A DNA stretch of 32,973 nt from CAYJBP01 sp964372025 (GCA_964372025.1 CAYJPF010000021.1:1-32973); one strand, 5' to 3'. Positions 8,142 to 17,015 are shown, numbered from the stretch's first letter. Notes: generated by a model not told the origin, from the sequence alone. Numbers and translations are program-made.

Positions 8142-9797
8142 TTAATTTTGTTCTTGTAGCATTTGATTGGCCGCACTAATCACCGCTCTTAACGAAGATT
8201 TGGTAATATTGCTGGATGTGCCTGCCCCAAAATAGCGATGACCATTGCCACATTCGATATAAGAAATTGCCCTGGCCTTGGTGCCTTGCTCCATCGAATG
8301 TTCGCGATAATCAAAAATTTCGATTTTAAGGCCTAAAAAATTATCGAGGGCATTACACATAGCGGCAATAACACCATTACCGATGCCGGTAATATTCTTT
8401 TCCTCACCTTGATACTCAATTTTTAAATCAAGCTGATACTTATCGCTGGCAATAAATGTTTCGTCATACCATTTTAGCACTAAAGGCTCACGAATATCAA
8501 CATAATTATCGATAAATGCTTGATAAATTTTATCGGCAGTTAAATAATTATGCTCGCGATCGGATAATTTGGTAATCAAGCGGCTAAAATCTTGCTGAAA
8601 GGCGCGCGGCAAAAATAAGCCATAATTTTGCTCTAAGATAAAGGCCACGCCACCTTTACCCGATTGACTATTAATGCGGATAATCGGATCATAATTGCGG
8701 CCAACATCTAAAGGATCGATCGGCAAATAAGGCACTTGCCAATAATCGGGATGCTCGCTTACCTTGCCCATGCCTTTTTTGATGGCATCCTGATGCGAGC
8801 CGGAAAAAGCAGTATAAACCAAATCGCCGGCATAGGGATGCCTAGGATGCACCGGCATGGCGGTTACGCTTTCGTAAATATCAATGGCTTGGTTGATATG
8901 CGAAAAATCGAGCTTAGGGTCTACCCCTTGCGAAAATAAATTTAGGCCAAGGGTTAGGATATCGGCATTGCCGGTGCGCTCGCCATTGCCAAATAAGGTG
9001 CCCTCTACCCGATCGGCGCCGGCCATTAAGGCAAGCTCGGTAGCGGCCACGGCGGTGCCGCGATCATTATGGGTATGCAGGCTGATGATGATATTATTGC
9101 GGCAATTAAGCTGCCCGCCCATATATTCGATTTGGTCGGCATAAATATTGGGGGTAGACATCTCCACCGTAGCCGGCAAATTGATAATTACTTTTTTATC
9201 GGCAGTGGGTTGCCAAATATCAATAACAGCATTACAAATTTGGGCTGCAAAATCAATTTCGGTGCCGGTAAAGCTTTCCGGCGAGTATTCAAAATAGAAT
9301 TTGGTTTGCGGATAATGCTTTTCCTCCTCCAAAACCAGCTTAGCGCCAAAAGTGGCCAATTCGATGGTCTTTTGCTTACTATTGCCAAAAACCACATCCC
9401 TTTGCAAGGTAGAGGTGGAATTATATAGATGAACAATTGCCTGCTTAGCACCGGCTAGCGCTTCGAATGTTCTTTTGATAATATGCTCGCGCGATTGGGT
9501 TAACACCTGAATAATAACATCATCGGGGATTAAATTATTTTCGATTAAGTGGCGAGCAAATTCAAATTCGGTATCGGAAGCGGCCGGAAAGCCAATTTCG
9601 ATTTCCTTAAAGCCCATTTTAACCAAAAAGTTAAAGAAATCGATTTTTTGCTCTAAGCTCATGGGCACTTCCAGCGATTGATTGCCATCCCTTAAATCAA
9701 CACTGCACCAAATCGGTGCCTTATCGATAATATTATTCGGCCAATTGCGTTTAGGCATATTCATGGTAGGATAAGCCTTATACTTTTGATGATTCAT
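8142..9797 (-). CDS. leuA: 2-isopropylmalate synthase
   Basis: A 551-residue enzyme that condenses acetyl-CoA with 2-oxoisovalerate, the entry step to leucine. The opening (KRNWPNNIIDKAPIWCS, then DLRDGNQ) is that of the long LeuA class known from actinobacteria and some Firmicutes. The metal-binding HTHND lies near residue 240. The C-terminal third (from about 430) is the allosteric LeuA dimer domain that binds leucine, including ITGIGNGVIAA and a GAGTSSNI end. The ATG at 9797 follows GGAGG. As first gene of the operon it sits directly behind a leucine T-box, so it has both RNA-level and allosteric feedback control. Confidence 0.96.
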   Translation of the reverse strand: MNHQKYKAYPTMNMPKRNWPNNIIDKAPIWCSVDLRDGNQSLEVPMSLEQKIDFFNFLVKMGFKEIEIGFPAASDTEFEFARHLIENNLIPDDVIIQVLTQSREHIIKRTFEALAGAKQAIVHLYNSTSTLQRDVVFGNSKQKTIELATFGAKLVLEEEKHYPQTKFYFEYSPESFTGTEIDFAAQICNAVIDIWQPTADKKVIINLPATVEMSTPNIYADQIEYMGGQLNCRNNIIISLHTHNDRGTAVAATELALMAGADRVEGTLFGNGERTGNADILTLGLNLFSQGVDPKLDFSHINQAIDIYESVTAMPVHPRHPYAGDLVYTAFSGSHQDAIKKGMGKVSEHPDYWQVPYLPIDPLDVGRNYDPIIRINSQSGKGGVAFILEQNYGLFLPRAFQQDFSRLITKLSDREHNYLTADKIYQAFIDNYVDIREPLVLKWYDETFIASDKYQLDLKIEYQGEEKNITGIGNGVIAAMCNALDNFLGLKIEIFDYREHSMEQGTKARAISYIECGNGHRYFGAGTSSNITKSSLRAVISAANQMLQEQN

Positions 9798-9829
9798 GTT
9801 TTTACCTCCGTTTTAGTTAATTAAATATA

Positions 9830-10105
9830 AAAAAAGCCTTCGTCTTTTTTGGAAAAAATCCAAAAGAGACGAAAGCTGATTAAACCTCCGTGGTACCACT
9901 CTAATTCCTGCCTAATTAGGCAAGCACTTGCCGGATGCGGGCTTTAAAATAAGCCGATATCCTGTCCGGTTAACGGTAGACTGCCGTTTGCGCCTACTAA
10001 AATTCAGCGAACCACTCCCGGGCGAGTTCACTTATTATCAAGTACCGTCTTGCACCAAACGCCGGCTCTCTAAAACTTTAAAATAAGCTACTATTCCCAT
10101 TCATA
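9830..10105 (-). promoter_or_regulatory. Leucine-specific T-box riboswitch leader
   Basis: The minus-strand leader of leuA carries the T-box core AGUGGUACCACGG (about 9888-9901), which pairs with the free CCA end of uncharged tRNA. Upstream is a typical stem I with AGAGAGCC, GUUUGGUGCAAG and GUGAACUCGCCC; the specifier codon in that context is CUC (complement of 10024-10026), a leucine codon. Downstream, about 9836-9876 folds into a long terminator hairpin ending in a U-run (9830-9836). Uncharged tRNA-Leu should favour the antiterminator and turn on leuACDB. Confidence 0.95.
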
Positions 10106-10132
10106 GTGTTTAGTTTATGCAATTTATATAGT

Positions 10133-10161
10133 ACTCTAACACAATATTTAAGGATTGTCAA
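10133..10161 (-). promoter_or_regulatory. Predicted sigma-A promoter for the leu operon
   Basis: Minus strand TTGACA (10161-10156, a perfect -35), 17-base spacer, TAGAGT (10138-10133, four of six to TATAAT). Transcription would begin shortly before the T-box stem I. Confidence 0.6.
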
Positions 10162-10199
10162 GAAGTTTTTAACTTTTTTATTTTTATAGCTTAAAAAAC

Positions 10200-10254
10200 T
10201 TTACAATTATTTAACATTATCATGATTTCAGATTTAACTTTTGCTAATTAAAAT
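10200..10254 (+). promoter_or_regulatory. Candidate Pho boxes and promoter of the pst operon
   Basis: TTTACA (10200-10205) and TTAACA (10211-10216) are direct repeats exactly 11 bases apart, matching the TT(A/T)ACA repeat pattern bound by PhoP in Bacillus. A third partial copy, TTAACT, is at 10234. TAAAAT (10249-10254) is a possible -10 with no good -35, as expected for an activated promoter. The operon's own PhoB/PhoP regulator would be the ligand; this is inferred. Confidence 0.55.
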
Positions 10255-10309
10255 AGCAAATGTAAGTCAAACAACAAATCACTGACAAAAAAAGGAGATT
10301 TAAAATCAA

Positions 10310-11215
10310 ATGAAAAAGTTACTTTTATCACTCTTAGCTGTAATATCCATGTTCGGTTTAGCTGCCTGCGGTGGCGGCGAAGAAGCCCCTGCAGATGCAG
10401 CTCCGGTAGAAGCCGGCGGCGAAGAAACAGCAGGCCCTGCCGAAGAGGCAACTGCCGGCGGTCGTATCTCGGTTGTTACTCGTGAAGATGGCTCCGGTAC
10501 CCGTGGCGCTTTTGTGGAAATTACCGGCGTTATGGCTGATGATGTTGATAATACTACCCTAGATGCCATCGTCCATGATGGCACCGGCAAAGTAATGGTT
10601 GCCGTAAGCCAATCGGAAGCTGCTATCGGTTATATCTCTTTAGGTTCTTTGGATGATACCGTTAAAGCCGTAAATATCGACGGTGTTGAGCCTACCTCCG
10701 AAAATATTATTGCCGGTACTTATAAAGTAGCACGTCCTTTTAATATCGCTACTAAAACTGCTCCCGAAGGCTTAGCTGCCGACTTAATCGGCTTTATCAT
10801 GAGCGCCGAAGGCCAAGCCATTGTTACCGAAGAAGGCTATATTGCCTTAGATCCTCAAGAATTTACATCCACCATGCCCGAAGGCAGTTTGGTTATCGGT
10901 GGTTCTACCTCGGTTGCTCCTTTAATGGAAAAATTAGTTGAAGCCTATGCTGTAATTAATCCTGCTGCCCAAATCTCGATTGAAGGCATTGGTTCTTCTG
11001 CCGGCATGACCGGCGCCATCGATGGCACTTATGATATCGGTATGGCCAGCCGCGCCCTAAAAGATTCGGAAACTGCCGAATTACAACATATGGCCATTGC
11101 TCAAGACGGTATCGCCGTTGTAGTAAATAATGCCAGCACCATTACCGATTTAACCCTCGAGCAAGTTCGTCAAATCTATACCGGCGAAGTTAGCGATTGG
11201 GCCGAAATTAAATAA
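10310..11215 (+). CDS. pstS: Phosphate-binding lipoprotein PstS with circularly permuted lobes
   Basis: A 301-residue solute-binding protein that captures phosphate outside the membrane for PstCAB. A lipoprotein signal (MKKLLLSLLAVISMFG, lipobox LAAC, about Cys20) is followed by an Ala/Glu/Gly-rich linker. In classical PstS the mature protein begins with the GSTSV phosphate loop and the REDGSGTR block comes later. Here SVVTREDGSGTRGAF (about 54-68) comes first and GGSTSVAPLMEKL, GIGSSAG and IGMASRALK follow after residue 195, ending at IYTGEVSDW. All phosphate-loop motifs are present, so it should be functional. It is first in the operon, separated from pstC by two hairpins that may raise its relative expression. 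A spaced AAAGGAG site precedes the ATG. Confidence 0.93.
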   Translation: MKKLLLSLLAVISMFGLAACGGGEEAPADAAPVEAGGEETAGPAEEATAGGRISVVTREDGSGTRGAFVEITGVMADDVDNTTLDAIVHDGTGKVMVAVSQSEAAIGYISLGSLDDTVKAVNIDGVEPTSENIIAGTYKVARPFNIATKTAPEGLAADLIGFIMSAEGQAIVTEEGYIALDPQEFTSTMPEGSLVIGGSTSVAPLMEKLVEAYAVINPAAQISIEGIGSSAGMTGAIDGTYDIGMASRALKDSETAELQHMAIAQDGIAVVVNNASTITDLTLEQVRQIYTGEVSDWAEIK

Positions 11216-11235
11216 TCCCCCCCAATATTTTCCGC

Positions 11236-11262
11236 GGGGCGGTTACAACTTATAACCGCCCC
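11236..11262 (+). terminator. GC-rich hairpin after pstS (attenuator or mRNA stabiliser)
   Basis: GGGGCGGTTA (11236-11245) pairs perfectly with TAACCGCCCC (11253-11262) over a seven-base loop. There is no U-run behind it, so partial termination or protection of the pstS message from 3' decay is more likely than full termination. Confidence 0.6.
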
Positions 11263-11283
11263 TGTTCTCCCCTCTATACTAAT

Positions 11284-11322
11284 TTAATGCAGGAGCTGCC
11301 TATAGGCATGCCCCTGCATTAA
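11284..11322 (+). other. Second, nested inverted repeat in the pstS-pstC gap
   Basis: TTAATGCAGG (11284-11293) pairs with CCTGCATTAA (11313-11322). The loop holds its own palindrome TGCCTATAGGCA (11297-11308). It ends about 10 bases before the AGGAG site of pstC, so it could affect pstC translation or mRNA processing. Confidence 0.5.
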
Positions 11323-11340
11323 CTAAATTTAGGAGTTATT

Positions 11341-12207
11341 ATGCAGTTTAAGGAAAAGTTTTTTGCTATATTATTCCTGCTTACCGCCTTATGCTCAATA
11401 GCCTCGGTATTGGTTATTTGTATATTTTTATTTTATAGCGGTATCCCGGCCATGGCCGAAATTGGCTTTGGCGAATTTTTATTCGGCACCGTTTGGCGGC
11501 CGGGTAATGATTTATACGGCATCTTGCCGATGATAGTGGGCAGTATTTATATTACCGCCGGCTCTATCGTGGTAGGTGTGCCAATTGGTGTGATGACGGC
11601 TGTGTTTATGTCGCGCTTTTGCCCCCCCAAACTTTATAAAATAATTAAGCCGGGCATTAATCTTTTAGCGGGTATTCCCTCTATATTATACGGCTTTTTT
11701 GGCATGATTGCCCTGGTACCTTTTATTCGCGATAATTTAGCCAATGGCTATTATGATGGCAATAGTATCCTAACCGCCTCAATCTTGCTGGGGATTATGA
11801 TTTTGCCCACCATTATAGCCATTTCGGAATCGGCCTTAAATGCCGTGCCTTCTTCTTATTACGAAGGCTCTTTGGCCTTGGGCGCTACCCATGAGCGCTC
11901 GGTATTTAAGGTGATTTTGCCGGCCGCTAAATCCGGGGTTTTGGCCTCGGTGGTTTTAGGCATTGGTCGCTCGATTGGCGAAACCATGGCCGTTATCATG
12001 GTAGCAGGCAATCAGCCCCGCGTAACCGAAAATATCTTAGAAGGTATTCGTACCATGACCGCCAATGTGGTTATCGAAATGAAATATGCCGCCGATTTGC
12101 ATGAAGAAGCCTTAATCGCCACCGGTGTAGTGCTTTTTGTTTTCATCCTAATCATCAATATTAGCTTTTCCCTACTTAAGCGAAAGGTGGATAAATTTAA
12201 TGGCTAA
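11341..12207 (+). CDS. pstC: Phosphate ABC transporter permease PstC
   Basis: A 288-residue inner-membrane permease with about six helices, one half of the phosphate channel. The ABC permease cytoplasmic loop that docks the ATPase is visible: YYEGSLALGATHERSVFKVI, with the EGxxALGA pattern. The segment AGIPSILYGFFGM is typical of Pst permeases. The ATG at 11341 follows AGGAG at about six bases. The stop overlaps the pstA start by eight bases, indicating coupled translation and equal amounts of the two permeases. Confidence 0.95.
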   Translation: MQFKEKFFAILFLLTALCSIASVLVICIFLFYSGIPAMAEIGFGEFLFGTVWRPGNDLYGILPMIVGSIYITAGSIVVGVPIGVMTAVFMSRFCPPKLYKIIKPGINLLAGIPSILYGFFGMIALVPFIRDNLANGYYDGNSILTASILLGIMILPTIIAISESALNAVPSSYYEGSLALGATHERSVFKVILPAAKSGVLASVVLGIGRSIGETMAVIMVAGNQPRVTENILEGIRTMTANVVIEMKYAADLHEEALIATGVVLFVFILIINISFSLLKRKVDKFNG

Positions 12208-13123
12208 TTCCGCAGCGCCTAAAATTAAAGGCATCAATTATAAAAGCATATCCACCAAATTAAAAGAGTATAAACAAAATCCTTTATCTTTTATTCTTTT
12301 GCTTTTTGTGGGATTATGTGCTATTCTTACAATATCGGCTTTATTATATATCTTGGGCTTTATTTTGGTTCAAGGCATACCCCATCTATTTACCGAAATT
12401 CAAAAATTCTTTAGCGATCAACCATCGCTTTTTGATTGGAAATATAATTCCGATAATGCCTCTTTAGTGCATGCAGCTATCAATACCCTAAGCATTACCT
12501 CGGTATCGGTAGCCATTGCCGCCGCCTTTGGCATTATCACCGCTGTTTATTTGGTAGAATATGCCAAAAGAGGCAGCAAGGTAGTAGGCCTAATTCGCCT
12601 AACTGCCGAAACTTTATCGGGCATACCCTCGATTATCTATGGCCTGTTTGGGATGATCTTCTTCCTTAAATTTTTAGGGATGGGCATTTCCTTATGGTCG
12701 GGCATTGCTACCGCCTCGATTATGATTTTGCCACTTATTATCCGCTCTACCGAAGAAGCCCTTAAATCGGTGCCCGATAGCTACCGCGAGGCCAGCTTTG
12801 GCCTGGGGGCCGGCAAATTGCGTACCGTATTTAAAATAGTGCTGCCATCGGCGGTATCGGGCATTTTAGCAGGCATAATTTTGGCCGTAGGCCGGGTTAT
12901 CGGCGAAACCGCCGCCTTACTTTATACCTCGGGCACCTCTACCCTTTTGGCCACCGATTTAGCAAGCGGCGGCCGCACCTTAGCCATACATATGTATATT
13001 TTAACCGGCGAAGGCATGCATTTTGATCAAGCCTATGCCACAGCTGTTGTTTTATTGCTGATTGTTTTGATGATTAATACCTTTTCGGTATTTTTAGCTA
13101 AAAAGCTCTTGAAAGGAAAATAA
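12200..13123 (+). CDS. pstA: Phosphate ABC transporter permease PstA
   Basis: A 307-residue permease partner of PstC. After a polar N-terminus of about 30 residues, six hydrophobic helices follow. The Pst hallmark SGIPSIIYGLFGM and the ATPase-docking loop YREASFGLGAGKLRTVFKIV are present. The start overlaps the pstC end by eight bases and uses AAGGTGG. Two bases separate its stop from pstB. Confidence 0.95.
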   Translation: MANSAAPKIKGINYKSISTKLKEYKQNPLSFILLLFVGLCAILTISALLYILGFILVQGIPHLFTEIQKFFSDQPSLFDWKYNSDNASLVHAAINTLSITSVSVAIAAAFGIITAVYLVEYAKRGSKVVGLIRLTAETLSGIPSIIYGLFGMIFFLKFLGMGISLWSGIATASIMILPLIIRSTEEALKSVPDSYREASFGLGAGKLRTVFKIVLPSAVSGILAGIILAVGRVIGETAALLYTSGTSTLLATDLASGGRTLAIHMYILTGEGMHFDQAYATAVVLLLIVLMINTFSVFLAKKLLKGK

Positions 13124-13125
13124 AT

Positions 13126-13875
13126 ATGTATAAATTTGCCTTAAATGATGTAAATCTATATTATGGCGATTTTCAGGCTTTAAAATCGGTAAATCTAAAT
13201 GTTTTGCCTAAGGAAATTACCGCCTTTATCGGCCCTTCGGGCTGCGGTAAATCTACCCTTTTAAAAAGCCTTAATCGGATGAATGATTTAATCGATGGCT
13301 GCCGCATCACCGGAAGTTTTTTATTGGATGGCCAGGATATTTATGCCAATATGGATACCAATATTTTGCGCAAAAGGGTGGGCATGGTCTTTCAAAAGCC
13401 TAATCCTTTTCCGATGAGCGTTTATGATAATATTGCCTATGGGCCACGCACCCATGGCATCAAAAATAAAGCCAAATTGGATGAAATTGTCGAAAGAAGC
13501 CTAAAGCAAGCCGCCATCTGGAACGAAACCAAAGATCGCCTAAAAAAATCAGCCTTAGGCCTATCGGGCGGCCAGCAGCAGCGGCTATGCATAGCCCGCG
13601 CCTTGGCCGTAGAGCCGGAAGTGCTGCTAATGGACGAGCCTACCTCGGCCTTAGACCCAATCTCTACCACCAAAATCGAGGAATTGGCCTTAGAGCTAAA
13701 AGATGATTATACCATTATTATCGTTACCCATAATATGCAGCAAGCGGTGCGAATTTCCGATAAAACGGCCTTCTTTTTATTAGGCGAAGTAGTGGAAATG
13801 GATAGCACCGATAATATTTTTGCTACCCCCAAAGACAAACGCACCGAGGATTATATTACAGGGAGGTTCGGTTGA
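13126..13875 (+). CDS. pstB: Phosphate ABC transporter ATP-binding protein PstB
   Basis: A 249-residue ABC ATPase that powers phosphate import through PstCA. Walker A is GPSGCGKST (36-44), the signature LSGGQQQR is near 145, and Walker B LLMDEPTSALD is near 167. The switch histidine is in IVTHNM. KSLNRMNDLI directly after Walker A is a PstB hallmark. The GAAAGGAAA site overlaps the end of pstA. It is joined to phoU by overlapping stop/start (TGATG). Confidence 0.97.
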   Translation: MYKFALNDVNLYYGDFQALKSVNLNVLPKEITAFIGPSGCGKSTLLKSLNRMNDLIDGCRITGSFLLDGQDIYANMDTNILRKRVGMVFQKPNPFPMSVYDNIAYGPRTHGIKNKAKLDEIVERSLKQAAIWNETKDRLKKSALGLSGGQQQRLCIARALAVEPEVLLMDEPTSALDPISTTKIEELALELKDDYTIIIVTHNMQQAVRISDKTAFFLLGEVVEMDSTDNIFATPKDKRTEDYITGRFG

Positions 13876-14525
13876 TGCGCTTAAATTATGATGCTCAATT
13901 AAAAACCCTACGCAATGAGCTATTGCAAATGGGCACTTTGGTAGAAGCAGCAATTGCCCAGGCTACCAGGGCTTTGCTGGAAAATGATATGGCTGCTGCC
14001 GAGCAAGCCATAACCGCCGATGATATTATCGATAATAAAGAAAAGGAAATTGAAGGCCTTTGCCTTAAGCTAATTATGCAACAGCAGCCGGTAGCCAAGG
14101 ATTTGCGCCATATTTCTGCCACCTTAAAAATTATTGCCGATTTGGAAAGAATTGGCGACCATGCCCAAGATATAGCCCATATTGTTAAAGAAAGCGATTT
14201 AAGCAGCAGCTTAGGCGCATTACCAATCGAGGATATGGCACAATCCACCATCGATATGCTGGATCATTGCCTAAGTTCTTATATTGGTTTAGACGAGCAA
14301 ATGGCCAGGGCGGTTATCGATGAAGACGATATTATCGATGATTATTTTGAGCAAATTCAAAATGGCATTATCAAGCTAATTCAAACCGAGCAATGCCATG
14401 CCGAATCGGCCGTTTATTTATTGATGATAGCCAAATATCTGGAAAGAATTGGCGATCATGCCACCAATATTGCCGAATGGGTAATTTATTCGGTAAGCGG
14501 CAAACATTTAAAAGAACATGAATAG
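13875..14525 (+). CDS. phoU: Phosphate signalling/transport regulator PhoU
   Basis: A 216-residue all-helical protein made of two PhoU repeats (about 8-92 and 112-200). Each repeat carries the acidic metal-binding pattern; ERIGDHAQDIA ends the first and ERIGDHATNIAEW the second. PhoU couples the Pst transporter to the PhoR kinase and prevents kinase activation when phosphate is plentiful. The ATG at 13875 shares a base with the pstB stop and has GGAGG eight bases upstream; an in-frame TTG one codon earlier is possible but less likely. Confidence 0.95.
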   Translation: MRLNYDAQLKTLRNELLQMGTLVEAAIAQATRALLENDMAAAEQAITADDIIDNKEKEIEGLCLKLIMQQQPVAKDLRHISATLKIIADLERIGDHAQDIAHIVKESDLSSSLGALPIEDMAQSTIDMLDHCLSSYIGLDEQMARAVIDEDDIIDDYFEQIQNGIIKLIQTEQCHAESAVYLLMIAKYLERIGDHATNIAEWVIYSVSGKHLKEHE

Positions 14526-14534
14526 GGGCTTACT

Positions 14535-15209
14535 ATGATATTTTGTGTAGAAGATGATAGCAGTATCCGCGAATTGATTGTTTATACCCTAAAATCTACC
14601 GGCCTGGAGGCTTTGGCTTTAGCCGATGGCGAGCAATTATTTAGCCAGCTGGAGGTGCAAAAGCCCGATCTTATTCTGCTGGATATTATGCTGCCCGGCC
14701 AAAATGGTTTAGATATTTTAAAAAGGCTAAAAAGCTTAGATAAAACTGCCGATATCCCGGTAATTTTGGTTACGGCCAAAGGCTCGGAATTCGATAAGGT
14801 TAGCGGCTTAGATAGCGGTGCCGATGATTATATTGCCAAGCCTTTTGGCATGATGGAAATGGTATCGCGGATTAAAGCCGTATTGCGGCGCACCTCCAAA
14901 AAAGAAGATAGCGCCACTACCTTGCATTGCGGCGAAATTATTTTGGATATCCGCAGGCATATGGTATTAAGTGCCAATCGGGAAATAGCCTTAACCTTTA
15001 AGGAATTCGAGCTATTAAAATTATTGCTGCAAAATAAAGGCATAGTATTAAGCCGCGACCATTTACTGGAGCGAATTTGGGGCTATGATTTTGATGGCGA
15101 AACCCGCACCGTAGATGTGCATATTCGCACCTTGCGCCAAAAGCTGGGCGAGCCGGGTAATATTATCGATACTGTGCGCGGTATTGGTTATCGTATCGGA
15201 GGTAAATAA
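14535..15209 (+). CDS. phoB: Phosphate response regulator (PhoB/PhoP type)
   Basis: A 224-residue OmpR-family regulator. The receiver domain (1-118) has the acidic pair DD at 7-8, the phosphoacceptor Asp50 in LLDIMLPG, Thr in VTAK and Lys in AKPF. The C-terminal winged helix (about 130-222) includes TVDVHIRTLRQKLG and RGIGYR. In this position it should activate pst genes under phosphate limitation, acting on the TT(A/T)ACA repeats before pstS. The start follows an AGGGG site and the stop overlaps the phoR ATG by one base (TAATG). In Firmicutes the equivalent is often named PhoP. Confidence 0.94.
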   Translation: MIFCVEDDSSIRELIVYTLKSTGLEALALADGEQLFSQLEVQKPDLILLDIMLPGQNGLDILKRLKSLDKTADIPVILVTAKGSEFDKVSGLDSGADDYIAKPFGMMEMVSRIKAVLRRTSKKEDSATTLHCGEIILDIRRHMVLSANREIALTFKEFELLKLLLQNKGIVLSRDHLLERIWGYDFDGETRTVDVHIRTLRQKLGEPGNIIDTVRGIGYRIGGK

Positions 15210-16879
15210 TGAAAAAACGGATATTTTTAAGCATTATTGCCACTTCGATATTGGCGGTAATTATCTGTTCGATTTTTATTGCCTTTTTAACCTATAATTA
15301 TTTTTATAATCAAGTACAGGATAATTGCCGCTTCGAAAGTAATCATATTTATAGCTATTTAACTGCTAGCGATAGCGATGCCAAAAGCTATTTAAGCAGC
15401 TTACATAGCCGCAATCGCCTAACTTTAATTGCCGCCGACGGCACGGTTTTATTCGATAATAGCGGCGATATTGCCACTATGGATAATCATGCTAATCGGC
15501 CGGAAATTATCGATGCTATCGATCATGGCTATGGCGAATCGGGGCGTTATTCCGATACTTTAAATATGCAAACCTTTTATTATGCCCGCCTTTTAGATAG
15601 CGGCGAAATACTAAGGGTAGCGGCCTCTACTAATACGGTTTTAGCTTTATTGGTGGATATGGCCTTCCCCTATATGTTGTTTGTGCTGGCTTTTATTATT
15701 ATCATTGCCTTAATTATGGCTCAAATAATTACCAAGCGGATGATAGCGCCCTTAAATAAATTTGCCGCCGATGATTTTGCCTTGGCCGATTTATATCCGG
15801 AACTATCGCATTTTATTTTGCAAATCAATAAGCAAAAAAAGCTGATTCAAAGCCAGCTTGACGATTTAAGCCATAGCCAAGACCAATTTATCACCATTGT
15901 GGAAAATATGGGCGAAGGCCTGATTTTGCTAGATAAAGATGGCGAGATTTTATTTATCAATTCCTATGCCGGCGGGGTGCTGGATATTAACCCCGACCAT
16001 GATTATCGGGGTTGCCAAATTTTGGAATTAAACCGTTCTTTGCCTTTAAGCGCAACTGTAAACCAAGCTTTAGCAGGCCAAAAAAATTCTTGCACTATTA
16101 CCGTAAATCAGCGCGAAATTTATATAGCGGCCAATCCCTTAGGCAATAATGGCCAGCCAGCCGGCTTAATTTTGCTTTTAGCCGATATTACCGAAAAGCA
16201 AGAAGCCGAGCAATTAAGGCGCGAATTTTCGGCCAATGTATCGCATGAATTAAAAACGCCCTTAACCTCGATTTCCGGCTATGCCGAAATTATGAAAAAC
16301 GGGCTGGTATCCAGCGAGGACATTATCCCCTTTGCGGCCAAAATTCATCAAGAAAGCAATCGTTTAATTCAGCTAATCGAGGATATCATCAATATTTCGC
16401 GCTTAGATGAAGGCAGTAGCGGCCTACAAATGGTCGAGGTTGATTTGGCTATTATTGCCGAGCAGGCTTTAGAGCGTTGTCAAGGCCTAGCCGAGCAAAA
16501 TCAGGTTAAGGTAGCAAGTGATTTGCAAAGCCTAAAAGTGCAGGCAGTACCTACTATTTTGGCCAAAATTTTTGATAATCTTTGCGAAAATGCCATTAAA
16601 TATAATCGCCCCGGCGGCAGTTTACACTTAAGCATTAAGCCGCTTAAAGGTCATGCTCAAATTATTTTTAGCGATAGCGGTATTGGCATACCGCAGGCCA
16701 GCCAAAAGCGGGTTTTTGAGCGTTTTTATCGGGTAGATAAAAGCCATTCTAAGGAAACCGGCGGCACCGGCCTAGGCCTTTCGATAGTAAAGCATGGGGT
16801 CGAAATTCATCAAGGGCAAATCGAATTGGATAGTAGCAATCAAGGTACTATCATCAAAATCCTTTTACCACTAAACTAA
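15209..16879 (+). CDS. phoR: Phosphate sensor histidine kinase PhoR
   Basis: A 556-residue membrane kinase. Helix 1 (about 5-28) and helix 2 (about 148-170) frame an extracytoplasmic domain with IAADGTVLFDN and NRPEI, as in Firmicute PhoR. No well-conserved HAMP is seen after helix 2. A PAS domain follows (about 230-325). The phosphoacceptor is His346 in NVSHELKTPLTSI. The ATPase domain has N-box NAIKYNRPGG, G1 DSGIGIP, F-box FERFYRVDKSHS and G2 GGTGLGLSIVKH. PhoR phosphorylates the regulator encoded directly upstream and is restrained by PhoU and Pst when phosphate is available. It is the last gene of the operon and is followed by a terminator. Confidence 0.94.
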   Translation: MKKRIFLSIIATSILAVIICSIFIAFLTYNYFYNQVQDNCRFESNHIYSYLTASDSDAKSYLSSLHSRNRLTLIAADGTVLFDNSGDIATMDNHANRPEIIDAIDHGYGESGRYSDTLNMQTFYYARLLDSGEILRVAASTNTVLALLVDMAFPYMLFVLAFIIIIALIMAQIITKRMIAPLNKFAADDFALADLYPELSHFILQINKQKKLIQSQLDDLSHSQDQFITIVENMGEGLILLDKDGEILFINSYAGGVLDINPDHDYRGCQILELNRSLPLSATVNQALAGQKNSCTITVNQREIYIAANPLGNNGQPAGLILLLADITEKQEAEQLRREFSANVSHELKTPLTSISGYAEIMKNGLVSSEDIIPFAAKIHQESNRLIQLIEDIINISRLDEGSSGLQMVEVDLAIIAEQALERCQGLAEQNQVKVASDLQSLKVQAVPTILAKIFDNLCENAIKYNRPGGSLHLSIKPLKGHAQIIFSDSGIGIPQASQKRVFERFYRVDKSHSKETGGTGLGLSIVKHGVEIHQGQIELDSSNQGTIIKILLPLN

Positions 16880-16923
16880 AAAAAGGGGTGCTGTTGCAAA
16901 ATCTGCGACAGTATCCTTTTTTT
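16878..16923 (+). terminator. Terminator of the pst-pho operon
   Basis: AAAAGGGGTGCTGTTGC (16881-16897) pairs, with a few G-U or mismatched positions, with GCGACAGTATCCTTTT (from 16905). Seven or more Ts follow directly. Confidence 0.8.
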
Positions 16924-16935
16924 CTACAAAGATAC

Positions 16936-16965
16936 TTGCTATATCACCATAATTAATGATATAAT
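16936..16965 (+). promoter_or_regulatory. Predicted sigma-A promoter for the HD-GYP gene
   Basis: TTGCTA (16936-16941), 18-base spacer, TATAAT (16960-16965), about 50 bases before the ATG. Confidence 0.65.
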
Positions 16966-17015
16966 AGTCTATAATAACTACTTTCCATTACTGTTAAAAA
17001 CTACCGGGTGATATT

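Noticed and set aside
9069..9428. 119-residue open frame on the plus strand
   Set aside because: Antisense shadow of leuA; composition reflects the codon pattern of the real gene.
13895..14251. 118-residue open frame opposite phoU
   Set aside because: Shadow of the phoU coding pattern with no start signal.
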